Shown: positions 51,635-61,074, numbered from the stretch's first letter. The stretch: DNA of 64,000 nt from Rhodobiaceae bacterium (GCA_020637985.1 JACKJK010000004.1:248001-312000), one strand, 5' to 3'. The notes: generated by a model from the letters alone, not told the origin. Translations and numbers: made by a program.

Positions 51635-51804
51635 GAGTCGGGTGAATCACTTAGGCTCCGCTCTTAAAGTACTTTATTAACCATATCAGGGGCTAATTCC
51701 CCCGGTATTTCAGTAATCTGCGGCGATTCGCGCAACAGAGAGTCTAAGCGAAAGGTTGACGCGAATCAGGTTTTGTTAACCATTGGGCGTTAACAATTGG
51801 ATTC
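51635..51804. promoter_or_regulatory. Cluster of six GANTC (CcrM) sites in the ctrA promoter
   Basis: GAGTC at 51635 and 51740, GAATC at 51644 and 51763, and GATTC at 51725 and 51800. Six sites fall in 170 bases; in DNA of this composition I estimate about one per 330 bases. TTAAC half-sites also lie at 51677 and 51776. GANTC is the target of the cell-cycle methyltransferase CcrM, which controls ctrA timing in Caulobacter. The gap 51497-51883 holds no other gene. Confidence 0.7.
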
Positions 51805-51883
51805 GCAAGCCGCGGCAGGCATGGGCACCGGCAGAAGTTTCGGTGAGCGCCTCGCCTAGGATAGGCAGCGGAAGGGGATTGGC

Positions 51884-52576
51884 ATGCGGGTTTTGCTGAT
51901 CGAAGACGACAGCGCTACGGCCCAGAGCATCGAGCTGATGCTGAAGTCGGAGAGCTTCAACGTCTACGTCACGGATCTCGGCGAGGAAGGCATCGACCTC
52001 GGCAAGATATACGATTACGACATCATTCTTCTTGATCTCGGCTTGCCGGACATGAGCGGTTACGAAGTGCTCAAGACGCTCCGGCTTTCCAAGGTCAAGA
52101 CACCGATCCTCATCCTGTCGGGCAACTCCGGGATCGAAGACAAGGTACGCGGCCTCGGCGTCGGCGCAGACGACTACATGACCAAGCCGTTCCACAAGGA
52201 CGAGCTGGTCGCGCGCATCCACGCCATCGTCCGCCGCTCCAAGGGCCATGCCCAGTCGGTCATCACAACCGGCGACCTGACGGTCAACCTCGACACCAAG
52301 ACGGTCGAGGTGGCAACCCAGCGCGTGCATCTGACCGGCAAGGAATACCAGATGCTGGAGCTGCTCTCGCTGCGCAAGGGCACGACGCTGACCAAGGAGA
52401 TGTTCCTCAACCATCTCTATGGCGGCATCGACGAGCCGGAACTCAAGATCATCGACGTGTTCATCTGCAAGCTGCGCAAGAAGCTCGCCACCGCCACCGG
52501 CGGCAAGAACTACATCGAGACCGTCTGGGGCCGCGGCTACGTTCTGCGCGATCCCGAGGACGAAATCGCCGCCTGA
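51884..52576 (+). CDS. ctrA: Cell-cycle response regulator CtrA
   Basis: The protein has 230 residues, start MRVLLIEDDSATAQSIELML. The receiver domain phosphorylation site is Asp51 (IILLDLGLPDMSGYEV), with the conserved Lys in MTKPF. The OmpR-type winged HTH spans about 125-225 (GKEYQMLELLSLRKG, IIDVFICKLRKKLA, TVWGRGYVL). The last residues are EDEIAA, so the C-terminal Ala-Ala degron recognised by ClpXP in Caulobacter is kept. CtrA gates replication, division and flagellar gene expression. A strong terminator follows. Confidence 0.97.
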   Translation: MRVLLIEDDSATAQSIELMLKSESFNVYVTDLGEEGIDLGKIYDYDIILLDLGLPDMSGYEVLKTLRLSKVKTPILILSGNSGIEDKVRGLGVGADDYMTKPFHKDELVARIHAIVRRSKGHAQSVITTGDLTVNLDTKTVEVATQRVHLTGKEYQMLELLSLRKGTTLTKEMFLNHLYGGIDEPELKIIDVFICKLRKKLATATGGKNYIETVWGRGYVLRDPEDEIAA

Positions 52577-52604
52577 CGGCCAGCGTCGCAACGCTGCGCC
52601 AATC

Positions 52605-52658
52605 CGGCAAAGAAAACCCCGTGGCTCACGACAGGGCCACGGGGTTTTCTTTGTCCGG
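52605..52658. terminator. Strong bidirectional terminator after ctrA
   Basis: AAAGAAAACCCCGTGGC (52609-52625) pairs perfectly with GCCACGGGGTTTTCTTT (52636-52652), 17 base pairs over a ten-base loop, so T-rich arms read out on both strands. It separates ctrA from the convergent cheR and can end both. Confidence 0.9.
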
Positions 52659-52814
52659 TATTCTCAAACGTCCAGCCGCGTTCGCTTCCCCCGCACGCGA
52701 GGGCCGGCGCGCGATCCCACCGCGCCAATGTCCCAGCCAGCCAGCGCAAGGCATGCGCATCCCCGGAAACGGATTTGAATGGTCGCAATGCCGGGTAACC
52801 GGTTCCGCGTGGCT

Positions 52815-53780
52815 TCAGCCGCGCAGCCGGTTCTGCGTCAGCGGCAGCACGTTCGATGCGGGTGTTCCTGCTGGAGTGCTGGCCTGCGCCGGCGTGGCCG
52901 CCGGGCGGCTCGCCGCGCCGTTGAGGCCCGCGTTGACGGCGAGCTTCTGCGGTTGGGCGCTTGCGCCGGCATCATTCGGCCGGTAGATGCCGCGCGCGCC
53001 TTCCAGCGGCACGAAGTCGCTGCTCAGCCCGATCACCGTTTCGGCGGCGCCCAGCACCAGGAACCCGTCCGGCGCCAGCTGCTGGCGCAGGCGCGTCAGC
53101 ACGTCGCGCTTCGTCGGCGCATCGAAATAGATCAGCACGTTGCGGCAGAAGATGACGTCGAACTGCCCGAGCCCTGCGAAACTGTCGAGCAGGTTGTAGG
53201 GCTTGTACTGCACCATGGCGCGGATCGCCGGGTTCAGCTGCCACATCTCGCCTTGTTGCTCGAAGTACTTCACGAGCATCTGCACGGGCAGGCCGCGCTG
53301 CACCTCGAACTGGCTGTAGATCCCGGCGCGCGCCTTCTCCAGAACTTCCGTCGACAGGTCAGTACCGATGATCTCGGTACGCCAGTTCGCCAGCGTGCCC
53401 GCCATCTCCTTGATGATCATGGCCAGCGAATAGGGTTCCTGGCCGGTCGAGGCCGCGGCGCACCAGATGCGCATCTTGCGAGCCGAGGCGCGCGACTTGG
53501 CGAGCGCGGGAACGATGATGTCGCGGAATTGGTCGAACGGCGTCTTGTCGCGGAAGAAGAACGATTCGTTCGTCGTCATCGCTTCGACGACAGCGGATTC
53601 AAGCGCCTTGTTCGCGCCGCCGCGCAGCGCCTGGACGATTGCCGCGACGTTGGCCAGCCCATTGCGCCGCGCGATCGGGTTGAGACGGCTGTCGATCAGG
53701 TATTGCTTGTCCGCGGCAAGATCGAGCCCCGACCGCGCCTTCAGGAACGACTGCAGGTATGCGAAATCCGCCGGTGTCAC
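52815..53780 (-). CDS. cheR: Chemotaxis methyltransferase CheR
   Basis: The best start is GTG at 53780 (321 residues), overlapping the cheB stop (GTGA); a longer frame into cheB has no homology. The N domain has FAYLQSFLKARSGLDLAADK, then TTNESFFFRDKTPFDQF. The SAM-binding motif WCAAASTGQEPYSLAM is present, and FDVIFCRNVLIYFD is also typical. It methylates glutamates of chemoreceptors. The last 50 residues form an alanine/proline-rich tail. No receptor gene is in the window. Confidence 0.92.
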   Translation of the reverse strand: MTPADFAYLQSFLKARSGLDLAADKQYLIDSRLNPIARRNGLANVAAIVQALRGGANKALESAVVEAMTTNESFFFRDKTPFDQFRDIIVPALAKSRASARKMRIWCAAASTGQEPYSLAMIIKEMAGTLANWRTEIIGTDLSTEVLEKARAGIYSQFEVQRGLPVQMLVKYFEQQGEMWQLNPAIRAMVQYKPYNLLDSFAGLGQFDVIFCRNVLIYFDAPTKRDVLTRLRQQLAPDGFLVLGAAETVIGLSSDFVPLEGARGIYRPNDAGASAQPQKLAVNAGLNGAASRPAATPAQASTPAGTPASNVLPLTQNRLRG

Positions 53781-54955
53781 GCACGTACTCCCATTGCGAT
53801 CTCGTTGATGCGCGCCGCGATTCGGTCGACCGGCATGACGCCGGCACATGCGCCCGCATGCGCTGTTGCGCCAGGCATGCCCCAGACAACGCTGGTCGCC
53901 TTGTCCTGCGCCAGCACGCTGCCCCCCGCATCGGCGATCTTCACCGCCCCCAGCGCCCCGTCGCTGCCCATTCCGGTCAGCACGACGGCGAGAGTGGCCG
54001 GACCGTAGATCGCCGCGACGGTGTCGAACATCGGGTCGACCGCGGGCTTGCAGAAGTGCACCGGCGCGTCGTCGGTCAGCTTGATCTTCGGCGCGCTTCG
54101 CGTCCCTTCCAGAACCATGTGCTTGCCGCCCGGCGCAACGTAGATGCGCCCGGCGACGATCGCTTCGCCGTCCTTTGCCTCGGCGGCCGGCATGTGCGCC
54201 GCCCGCGTCAGGTGTTCGGCGAGGATCGCGGTGAAGGTGGCCGGCATGTGCTGCACGACCAGCACCGGCATGCGCCGCCAGACATCGTTCTTCAGCGCGC
54301 CCAGGAGGGCAGCGAGCGCCGGCGGACCACCCGTGGAAGAGCCGATCGCCAGCACGGCAGGCGGCGTGCGCGAATAGGCCCGCAGGGAAACCTTGTCATC
54401 GCCGGCCGCAGCCGCCGGCGCGGTGGCAGGCCCCTGCACCGCACCGCCGCGCAACAGCGTCACCCTTGCGGCGGCAGCGCCGTCTCCGCGGTGCAGCGCG
54501 CGTGCGCCCAGCGCCCGGATCTTGCCGATCAGTTCGTGCCGGAATTCAGCCGATGTCGAAACACCGGAATTGGTTTCCGGCTTGGGCAGGTAGTCGGCCG
54601 CGCCAAGCGACAGCGCCTTGAGGCTGATCTCCGCGTTGCGTCGCGTCAATGTCGAGGCCATGACGATGCGCGCGCGCGGAACCGCCTTCAGCAGCAGCGG
54701 CAGCGCCGTCAAACCGTCCATCTCCGGCATCTCGATGTCGAGGACGATGACATCCGGCTGATCGCGCGCAACGCTGTCGACCGCGACCTTGCCGTTGCGA
54801 TAGCTGCCAACGAGTTCGAGATCGGCTTCCTCGGCAAGCCAGCGCGAAACCATGCCGCGCACGACGACGGCATCGTCCACGACGCAGACGCGGATCACGT
54901 TCTTGCGTGCTGTCGGAGCATGGTCGGGAGCAGCGGATTGCGGCAGTGCGGACAC
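53777..54955 (-). CDS. cheB: Chemotaxis methylesterase CheB
   Basis: The protein has 392 residues. The receiver domain spans about 20-135 with the phosphorylation Asp in VIVLDIEMPEMDG. The C-terminal esterase has the catalytic Ser (GSSTGGPPAL), His (VVQHMPATFT) and Asp (GMGSDGALG). It removes methyl groups from receptors and deamidates them. It follows cheY by 64 bases. Confidence 0.93.
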   Translation of the reverse strand: MSALPQSAAPDHAPTARKNVIRVCVVDDAVVVRGMVSRWLAEEADLELVGSYRNGKVAVDSVARDQPDVIVLDIEMPEMDGLTALPLLLKAVPRARIVMASTLTRRNAEISLKALSLGAADYLPKPETNSGVSTSAEFRHELIGKIRALGARALHRGDGAAAARVTLLRGGAVQGPATAPAAAAGDDKVSLRAYSRTPPAVLAIGSSTGGPPALAALLGALKNDVWRRMPVLVVQHMPATFTAILAEHLTRAAHMPAAEAKDGEAIVAGRIYVAPGGKHMVLEGTRSAPKIKLTDDAPVHFCKPAVDPMFDTVAAIYGPATLAVVLTGMGSDGALGAVKIADAGGSVLAQDKATSVVWGMPGATAHAGACAGVMPVDRIAARINEIAMGVRA

Positions 54956-55019
54956 AGGCGTGGTTACCTTCTCGAACAGCCTTGCGGCGGGGAGGTGCGG
55001 AGCACCGCTGGTGCGGCGC

Positions 55020-55388
55020 CTAGGCGAGAAGGCCGGCCTGCATCAGCTTGGCTTCCACTATTTCCCGGTCGAAGGGTTTCATGATGTATTCGTCGGCTCC
55101 CGCCCGCAGTGCGCGTGCGATCTTGCCGATGTCGTTCTCGGTGGTGCAGAAGACCACCTTCGGCGCGTCGCCGCCCGGCAGCGAGCGCATCTGCTCCAGG
55201 AAGGACAACCCGTCCATCCGCGGCATGTTCCAGTCGAGCAGGATGGCGTCGGGGAAGGCATCCGTGCAGGCTTCCAATGCCGTATCGCCGTCCTCCGCTT
55301 CAGTGACCATGAAGCCGAGGTCTTCTAGAATTCGGCGGGCGACCTTGCGGATGACGCTGGAGTCATCGACCACGAGGCAAGTTTTCAT
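55020..55388 (-). CDS. cheY: CheY-type response regulator
   Basis: The protein has 122 residues, a single receiver domain. The acidic pocket VVDDSS (about 6-11), the phosphorylation Asp in ILLDWNMPRMDG, Thr in FCTTEND and Lys in MKPFD are all present. It would carry the signal from CheA to the motor or, in this neighbourhood, act as a DivK-type cell-cycle element. It lies 69 bases after cheW. Confidence 0.9.
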   Translation of the reverse strand: MKTCLVVDDSSVIRKVARRILEDLGFMVTEAEDGDTALEACTDAFPDAILLDWNMPRMDGLSFLEQMRSLPGGDAPKVVFCTTENDIGKIARALRAGADEYIMKPFDREIVEAKLMQAGLLA

Positions 55389-55457
55389 CGGGCATCCCCG
55401 TACGCTGAAAGACTACTGACAACGGCAGCAGGCTACACGCTCCTGCTTGCCAAACCC

Positions 55458-55934
55458 TTACGCTGCAGCCGGCTCGGTTGTGATCGCCAGGATGCGTTCG
55501 ACATCGAGCAGCACCATCAGCTGCCCTTCCAGCCTGCACACGCCGCTGGCGATCTCCCGCCATCGTGCATCGAGGTTCGCCGGGCTCGGCTCGATCGATT
55601 CCTGGGCGATGCGCATGACCTCGCCGACCTGGTCGATGATCAGGCCGTAGGATTCGTTCTTGTACTCGATGCCGACGGCCATCGGCGTACCGTCCCCGGT
55701 GCGCGGCGGCAAGCCGAGCCTCCGGCGCATGTCGATCGCCGTGACGATGCGCCCGCGCAGGTTTAGCACGCCGGCGACTTCCGAGCGCGCCTGCGGTACC
55801 GGCGTCATGTTCTGCGGCAGGAAGACGTCATGCACCTGGTCGATCGGCATGCCGAACAGCTGCCGGCCGATCATCGCCGTGATGTATTCCCCGTTGTCGA
55901 CGGACTCGTTGTCCTGCATGACCGCGTTCTTCAT
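55458..55934 (-). CDS. cheW: Chemotaxis coupling protein CheW
   Basis: The protein has 158 residues with the CheW fold: YITAMIGRQLFGMPIDQVHD, GVLNLRGRIVTAIDMRRRLG and YGLIIDQVGEVM. It connects receptors to CheA. Its start overlaps the cheA stop by four bases (ATGA). Confidence 0.93.
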   Translation of the reverse strand: MKNAVMQDNESVDNGEYITAMIGRQLFGMPIDQVHDVFLPQNMTPVPQARSEVAGVLNLRGRIVTAIDMRRRLGLPPRTGDGTPMAVGIEYKNESYGLIIDQVGEVMRIAQESIEPSPANLDARWREIASGVCRLEGQLMVLLDVERILAITTEPAAA

Positions 55935-58681
55935 GCGGCTGCTCCCGTGGTTTGCTGGCGGACCTCTGCCAATGAGGCAAGCAGGCCCTGCCGGTCGAAC
56001 TTCGCGACGAAATCGTGGAACCCGGCCTGCCGGCCGCGCTCGATCGTTGCCGGCGCGTTGTGCGACGACAGAGCGATCACCGGCAGACGCCGGTAGGCGG
56101 CCGACGACGTGATGCGCTCGGCAAGTTCGAAGCCGTTCATTTCCGGCATCTCGATATCGCTGACGACGAGATCGTATTCCTCGCCGCGTTCAAGCGCCGA
56201 AAGCGCCTCGCGCCCGTTGGCATAGGTCTTGACCGAATAGCCCGCCGAGGTGAGCACCGGCGTCAGCATGTTGCGGAAGAAGGGCGAGTCGTCGACCAGC
56301 ATCACCGAGCGTGTCAGCGCCGCCGCGGCCATCTCGCGCTGGCCGAACCAGTCCTCGAACGCCATCGGCAGGTAGTGGCCGACATCGATCACCTCGGTGG
56401 CGTGTCCCTTGATGACGGCGGAACCGAGGATGCCCGGCGTCGCCGACTGCACCTCGACCTTCAATTCGTCCTCGACGATGTCGACGATCCGGTCGATGAC
56501 CAGCCCCATCGAGCGGCCCATGTCGGAGAACACCAGCATCGGCTGCGTGCCGGCATCGCGCCGCTTGACGTCTTCGTTGACGTAGACCAGCGGCATCAGG
56601 CTGCCGCGGTACTGCACCAGGTCGCGGCCGTTCGAATGCTCGATCTTCTCGACGGCGATTTCCTCCAGCCGCGTGACCAGCGACAGCGGAACGGCCTTCG
56701 GCTCCTCGCTGCCGGCGGTGAACAGCAGCAGGCTCGTCAATTCGCGCGCCGAGGCCCGTTCCTCGGTGCCGGCGGCATCCTTCTCGATCGTTTCCAGGAC
56801 ATCGGTGCGGATCACGTTCGACACGCCGTTGGGGTCGAGGATCATGATGACCGAACCATCGCCCAGGATGGTATTGCCGGAAAACGTCGCGATGTTCCGC
56901 AGCATCGTCGACATCGGCTTCACGACGATTTCCTCGGTATGGAAGACGCTGTCGACAACGATGCCGAAGATGTTGCCGCCAACCTGCATGACGACGATGA
57001 AGCCGCTTTCCTCCAGTTCGCCCTCGGCAGTGGCCTGCGGCTGCGAATCGTCCTCGATGCCAAGCACCTCGCGCATGGACATCAGCGGCAGCAGCTTGTT
57101 GCGCAGCCGCAGCACGGGCGTGTCCTTGATGCGCTCAATGCGGTGTTCCGAATTGGACTGGACGCGTACCAGTTCCACCACGGCAAGCTGCGGGATGGCG
57201 AAGCGCTGCCCGGCGCACTCCACGATCAGCGCCGAGACGATCGCCAGCGTCAGCGGGATCTTGATGGTGAAGGTCGTGCCTTCGCCCTGCACGGACTTGA
57301 GGTCGATCGTTCCGCCAATCAGCTCGATGTTGGTGCGCACGACATCCATGCCGACACCGCGCCCGGAGACCGAGGTGATCGCCGCTGCCGTCGAGAAGCC
57401 GGCATTGAAGATGAAGCGCTGGATCTGCGCCTCCGACATCTTCTCCAGTTCGGCCTCGCTGGCCAGCCCCTTCTCGAGCACCTTCTGACGGATCTTCGCC
57501 GCGTTGAGGCCGCGCCCGTCGTCGGAAATGGCAATGATGATGTGGCCGCCCTCGTGATAGGCCGACAGCCGGATCAGCCCCTTGGCGGACTTGCCGTTGG
57601 CGACCCGCTCCTCGCCGCTTTCCAGCCCGTGGTCGGCGGAATTGCGCACCATGTGGGTCAGCGGATCCTTGATCAGCTCGAGAACCTGGCGGTCGAGCTC
57701 GGTCTCCGCGCCGATCATCTCCAGTTCGATGTCCTTGCCGACTTCCTGGGCAAGGTCGCGCACGATGCGCGGCAGCTTCTGCCAGGCGTTGCCGATCGGC
57801 TGCATGCGCGTCTTCATGACGCCTTCCTGCAACTCGGCCGTGACGTTCGACAGCCGCTGCAGCGGCACCTTGAATTCCGAATCTTCGTGCCGGCGCACGA
57901 TCTCGAGCAGCTGGTTGCGGGTCAGCACCAGTTCGCTGACCATCGTTATCAGATGCTCCAGCGTCTCGACGTTGACGCGCAGCGAGGCCTGCTGGACCGG
58001 AGCTTCCTGCTTGCCAGCCTTCGCCTTGGCAGGCGCCTTGGCCTCGCCCTTGGCGGCCGCTTCCTTGGCAACCGCCGGTTCCGTCTCGGCGCTTGCCGCG
58101 ATTTCGGACAGGTCCGGCCCCTCGGCTTCCTGGAACGCCCGTTCCAGATCATCGAGCGAGACTTCGCCGGGCTTCAGAGGCCGTTCGAGTACCTGGTAGA
58201 CCAGCGAGCCTTCCGCCTGCTCGTCATCACCTTCTTCGCCCGCATCATCGATCGCATCCGCTGTGGCATCGGCTGCGGCGGGCGCCTCGCCGGAAATGGC
58301 CCGCGCGCCCTCCTCCGACATGCGGTCGAGTTCGGCGATCAGGTCGTCGTCGGAGCCTTCGGGCTCGGCGCCCGTATTCCCCAGTTCACCGAGGATTTCC
58401 TTGATCCGGTCGATCGACTTCAGGATCAGCGACACCGCGTCCTGCGTCACCGGCGCGCCATCGCGGAACTTGCCCATCAGGCTTTCGCCGGCATGCGCCA
58501 GCGACTCCAGCCGCGGCAAGCCAAGGAAACCGCACGTACCCTTGATCGTGTGCACGAGCCGGAAAACGTTGTCGAGGATCTGCGCGTTGTTCGGATCCTG
58601 CTCGAACTGCACGAGTTGCACGTCGACAACATCGAGACTCTCGTGCGTCTCGGTAAGGAATTCGCTCAGAAGATCATCCAT
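55931..58681 (-). CDS. cheA: Hybrid chemotaxis histidine kinase CheA with C-terminal receiver
   Basis: The protein has 916 residues. The HPt domain has His44 (RLVHTIKGTCGFLG). A low-complexity acidic and alanine-rich linker at about 115-230 replaces a P2 domain. The dimerisation domain and the HATPase (HMVRNSADHGLESG, then GRGVGMDVVRTNIEL) follow, then a CheW-like P5 domain (about 475-620), a second CheW-like domain (about 650-780) and a receiver domain (about 790-905; phosphorylation Asp in DLVVSDIEMPEMNGFE). This fusion resembles the FrzE type. It follows chpT by 136 bases, in the same direction. Confidence 0.93.
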   Translation of the reverse strand: MDDLLSEFLTETHESLDVVDVQLVQFEQDPNNAQILDNVFRLVHTIKGTCGFLGLPRLESLAHAGESLMGKFRDGAPVTQDAVSLILKSIDRIKEILGELGNTGAEPEGSDDDLIAELDRMSEEGARAISGEAPAAADATADAIDDAGEEGDDEQAEGSLVYQVLERPLKPGEVSLDDLERAFQEAEGPDLSEIAASAETEPAVAKEAAAKGEAKAPAKAKAGKQEAPVQQASLRVNVETLEHLITMVSELVLTRNQLLEIVRRHEDSEFKVPLQRLSNVTAELQEGVMKTRMQPIGNAWQKLPRIVRDLAQEVGKDIELEMIGAETELDRQVLELIKDPLTHMVRNSADHGLESGEERVANGKSAKGLIRLSAYHEGGHIIIAISDDGRGLNAAKIRQKVLEKGLASEAELEKMSEAQIQRFIFNAGFSTAAAITSVSGRGVGMDVVRTNIELIGGTIDLKSVQGEGTTFTIKIPLTLAIVSALIVECAGQRFAIPQLAVVELVRVQSNSEHRIERIKDTPVLRLRNKLLPLMSMREVLGIEDDSQPQATAEGELEESGFIVVMQVGGNIFGIVVDSVFHTEEIVVKPMSTMLRNIATFSGNTILGDGSVIMILDPNGVSNVIRTDVLETIEKDAAGTEERASARELTSLLLFTAGSEEPKAVPLSLVTRLEEIAVEKIEHSNGRDLVQYRGSLMPLVYVNEDVKRRDAGTQPMLVFSDMGRSMGLVIDRIVDIVEDELKVEVQSATPGILGSAVIKGHATEVIDVGHYLPMAFEDWFGQREMAAAALTRSVMLVDDSPFFRNMLTPVLTSAGYSVKTYANGREALSALERGEEYDLVVSDIEMPEMNGFELAERITSSAAYRRLPVIALSSHNAPATIERGRQAGFHDFVAKFDRQGLLASLAEVRQQTTGAAA

Positions 58682-58817
58682 GACCTGTTTCCAAATGTCC
58701 GTTCTGGCAGCCGGATTGGCCGAGTTGAGCGGAGTTTGGCGTCAAAGGATTAACGTTGCCTTGCACCAATCGGGTGCATCGGGCAATTGAGCGAAGAGTT
58801 GTCGTGTCCGTGCGGTT

Positions 58818-59456
58818 TCAAACAGGGGTTGCAGTGATGTCGCAGCCACCTTCGCACATGTCGAATCCGACCTTCAGTCCCGCGTCGCGAGCAACCAGGC
58901 CGGTGTAGTAGGGCTGGATCGAATGCGCATCGATCCCGGTCTCGGGAACCTGTCCGGCGACAAGGTCGCCAACGCCCGCGGGTATCTTGGCATTTGTGCC
59001 GCGCGCCCTGAGCGTCAGCACGCCCGCCCCTGGGTCCACCTCCACCGCGATCTCGCCGCCGCGCGGAATGATGGTGCCTGCGATCGTCACCAGGTTGAGC
59101 AGCAGCTTGACCTTGTCCTTGGCAAGCGCACCCGCCGGCGCGTTCCAGGCGAGCTTCGTGCGCTCGCTCTCGATGAACCCGCGCGCCACCTCGCCGGCCT
59201 CGCCAAGGTCGATCTCGCTACCGGCGGAAGACCCCGCGCCAAAGGCCATGCGGCAGAACTTCAGCTTGCAGCTCGCCTGTTCGGCGCTCTTGATGATGAG
59301 ATCGAGCGCGAAATCGCGCATTTCCGCGCTGCCCTCGTCCGTCATCACCTCCAGGCCGTTGTTGATGGCGCCGACCGGACTAACGAGATCGTGGCAGACC
59401 TTGCTCGTCAGCAGCGCTGCGAGTTCCATCGGGCCGGGCGCGGTGGCTGTGGTCAT
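58818..59456 (-). CDS. chpT: Histidine phosphotransferase ChpT
   Basis: I use the ATG at 59456 (212 residues), with GGAG ten bases ahead. It has the dimerisation helix with the phosphorylated His22 (LLTSKVCHDLVSPVGAINNG) and a degenerate ATPase-like fold (LLNLVTIAGTIIPRGGEIAV) that no longer binds ATP in the family. In Caulobacter ChpT passes phosphate from CckA to CtrA and CpdR. It heads a run with cheA, cheW, cheY, cheB and cheR, close to ctrA itself. No CckA gene lies in the window. Confidence 0.93.
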   Translation of the reverse strand: MTTATAPGPMELAALLTSKVCHDLVSPVGAINNGLEVMTDEGSAEMRDFALDLIIKSAEQASCKLKFCRMAFGAGSSAGSEIDLGEAGEVARGFIESERTKLAWNAPAGALAKDKVKLLLNLVTIAGTIIPRGGEIAVEVDPGAGVLTLRARGTNAKIPAGVGDLVAGQVPETGIDAHSIQPYYTGLVARDAGLKVGFDMCEGGCDITATPV

Positions 59457-59596
59457 GTCTGGATATCTCCGCATCTGGTGCGCCGCACGTCTGCCCCGCA
59501 CGCATGGCCTTGCGCGAATCGGCGGGCAGGCATCGGCAAATCAGTTCCGGGTTGATACAACGCGCTCCCGGGACTGCCAAGCAGACAGGACGAACC

Positions 59597-60463
59597 ATGG
59601 TGCGACCCCCGCCTTTCAGCCAGCATCCGGGCACCGGCACGGTGCTGGCGATCATTGCAGCTTCTGCCGGGCGCGCCATCCTCGATGTCTATGCCCGTGT
59701 CCTTCAGGTCGACTACAAGGACGACCGCTCGCCCGTCACCGAGGCCGACCGCCTGGCCGAGGCAATCATCATCGAGCAACTGGCGCAGCGCTTCACGTTT
59801 CCAACCGTCCCCGTCGTCGCCGAGGAAGCCGTCTCGGCGGGCGCCATCCCTGCACACGAGGGCCTGCTGTTCCTCGTCGACCCACTCGATGGAACCAGTG
59901 AATTCATCGCCCGCCGCGGCGAATTCACTGTCAACATCGCACTGGTCGAGGATCACCGGCCGGTCGCCGGCGTGGTCTACGCCCCGGCCTTTCCGGGCAA
60001 CGAAGGCTGGATGTTCTTCGCCGATGACAACGGCAGCGCCTTCGAGACGAACATCGTCGACCCGGCCGGCCGCGCCATCCTGCCGCCGCGTGACCAGTGG
60101 ACCAGGATCGGCGTGCGCAAACCGCCGCTGGGCGGGCTGACGGCGGTCGCCAGCCGCTCGCACCTCAGCCACGAAACGGAGCAGTATCTCGAAAGGCTGA
60201 ATGTCGGCGAGTGCACCAACATCGGGTCGTCCCTGAAGTTCTGCCTGCTGGCACGCGGCGACGCAGACGTCTATCCGCGCCTGTCTCCGACCATGGAATG
60301 GGATACGGCCGCGGGCGATGCCGTATTGCGGGCCGCTGGCGGCTGCGTGGTCGATCTCGACGGCAATCCGCTGCGCTACGGCGCCGCGCCGGGGGAGTAC
60401 ACCAACCCGTCGTTCGTTGCCTGGGGACGAGCGAACCCGCCACGGAAGTCATCGATGAACTAG
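59597..60463 (+). CDS. cysQ: 3'(2'),5'-bisphosphate nucleotidase CysQ-like
   Basis: The protein has 288 residues from the ATG at 59597. The inositol-monophosphatase-family metal motifs are present: VVAEEAVS (Glu), VDPLDGTSEFI and EWDTAAGDAVLRAAGG. The CysQ branch removes phosphate from PAP, made in sulfur activation. The gene is isolated and divergent from chpT. Myo-inositol monophosphatase is the alternative. Confidence 0.87.
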   Translation: MVRPPPFSQHPGTGTVLAIIAASAGRAILDVYARVLQVDYKDDRSPVTEADRLAEAIIIEQLAQRFTFPTVPVVAEEAVSAGAIPAHEGLLFLVDPLDGTSEFIARRGEFTVNIALVEDHRPVAGVVYAPAFPGNEGWMFFADDNGSAFETNIVDPAGRAILPPRDQWTRIGVRKPPLGGLTAVASRSHLSHETEQYLERLNVGECTNIGSSLKFCLLARGDADVYPRLSPTMEWDTAAGDAVLRAAGGCVVDLDGNPLRYGAAPGEYTNPSFVAWGRANPPRKSSMN

Positions 60464-60486
60464 CCTGCCCGGCGTGAGCCGGTCAC

Positions 60487-61074
60487 TCACTCGAAGATGG
60501 AGACGCCGGGTTGGTCGGAGGGCGCCTTTCTGGTCTCCACGGCCACCGGCTTGGGCAGGTGGTTGATGCGGCGCCAGTTCTCCTCCGCGGCCGCCACGAA
60601 GTCGCCCGGAGCGCGCAGGAAGACCATCCGGTTCTGCGGCGAGTGGAACAGGTACAGCCGCCCCTCGTGCAGCACGAAGACCTCCGGGTCGCCGTCGACG
60701 AGCTGGCCGCGCGCCAGAGCCACCAGGCCGAAGCCGCCGAAACGCGGCGCATAGATGTCGGGATCGTCGAGAAACGCATCCCGGTTTCCCGGGTTGGCGA
60801 AGCGCCAGGCCGCATCGTTCCAGCGCGCTTCGAGGCGGTTCTGCCCCTGCCGCGCGAGCCCTTCCGTGAAATAGCTGACGGGATCGAAGCCGTCGATGGC
60901 AAAGCCGGTCGTCGCGCTTTGCGAAACCGGCGTCTTCACGGCCGGTGCACCCGCTGCTTCGCCGGCTGCCATCGTCTGCCCGCTCGCCTGCATCCAGAGC
61001 CCTGCCGCGACAAGCATCACGGCCGGCGACGTGCTGCCGAAAATCCGCCGGATCACCGACATTTTGTTAACCAC
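60487..61074 (-). CDS. Secreted YHS-domain protein
   Basis: The protein has 195 residues, with a signal-like N-terminus (TSPAVMLVAAGLWMQASGQT) whose start is either 61074 or a nearby ATG at 61062. The YHS domain is at about 60-115 (GFAIDGFDPVSYFTEGLARQ, then WRFANPGNRDAFLDDPDIYA). YHS proteins often bind metals and are found near copper or heavy-metal genes, but none is here. The gene is convergent with the CysQ-like gene. Confidence 0.8.
   Translation of the reverse strand: MVNKMSVIRRIFGSTSPAVMLVAAGLWMQASGQTMAAGEAAGAPAVKTPVSQSATTGFAIDGFDPVSYFTEGLARQGQNRLEARWNDAAWRFANPGNRDAFLDDPDIYAPRFGGFGLVALARGQLVDGDPEVFVLHEGRLYLFHSPQNRMVFLRAPGDFVAAAEENWRRINHLPKPVAVETRKAPSDQPGVSIFE

Noticed and set aside
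51664..51793. TTAA pairs in the ctrA promoter with spacers of nine and ten bases
   Set aside because: CtrA boxes need seven bases between half-sites. They are noted only as half-sites.
56015..58753. Plus-strand open frame of 912 codons opposite cheA
   Set aside because: It is a GC-driven shadow; cheA on the other strand has all domain motifs.
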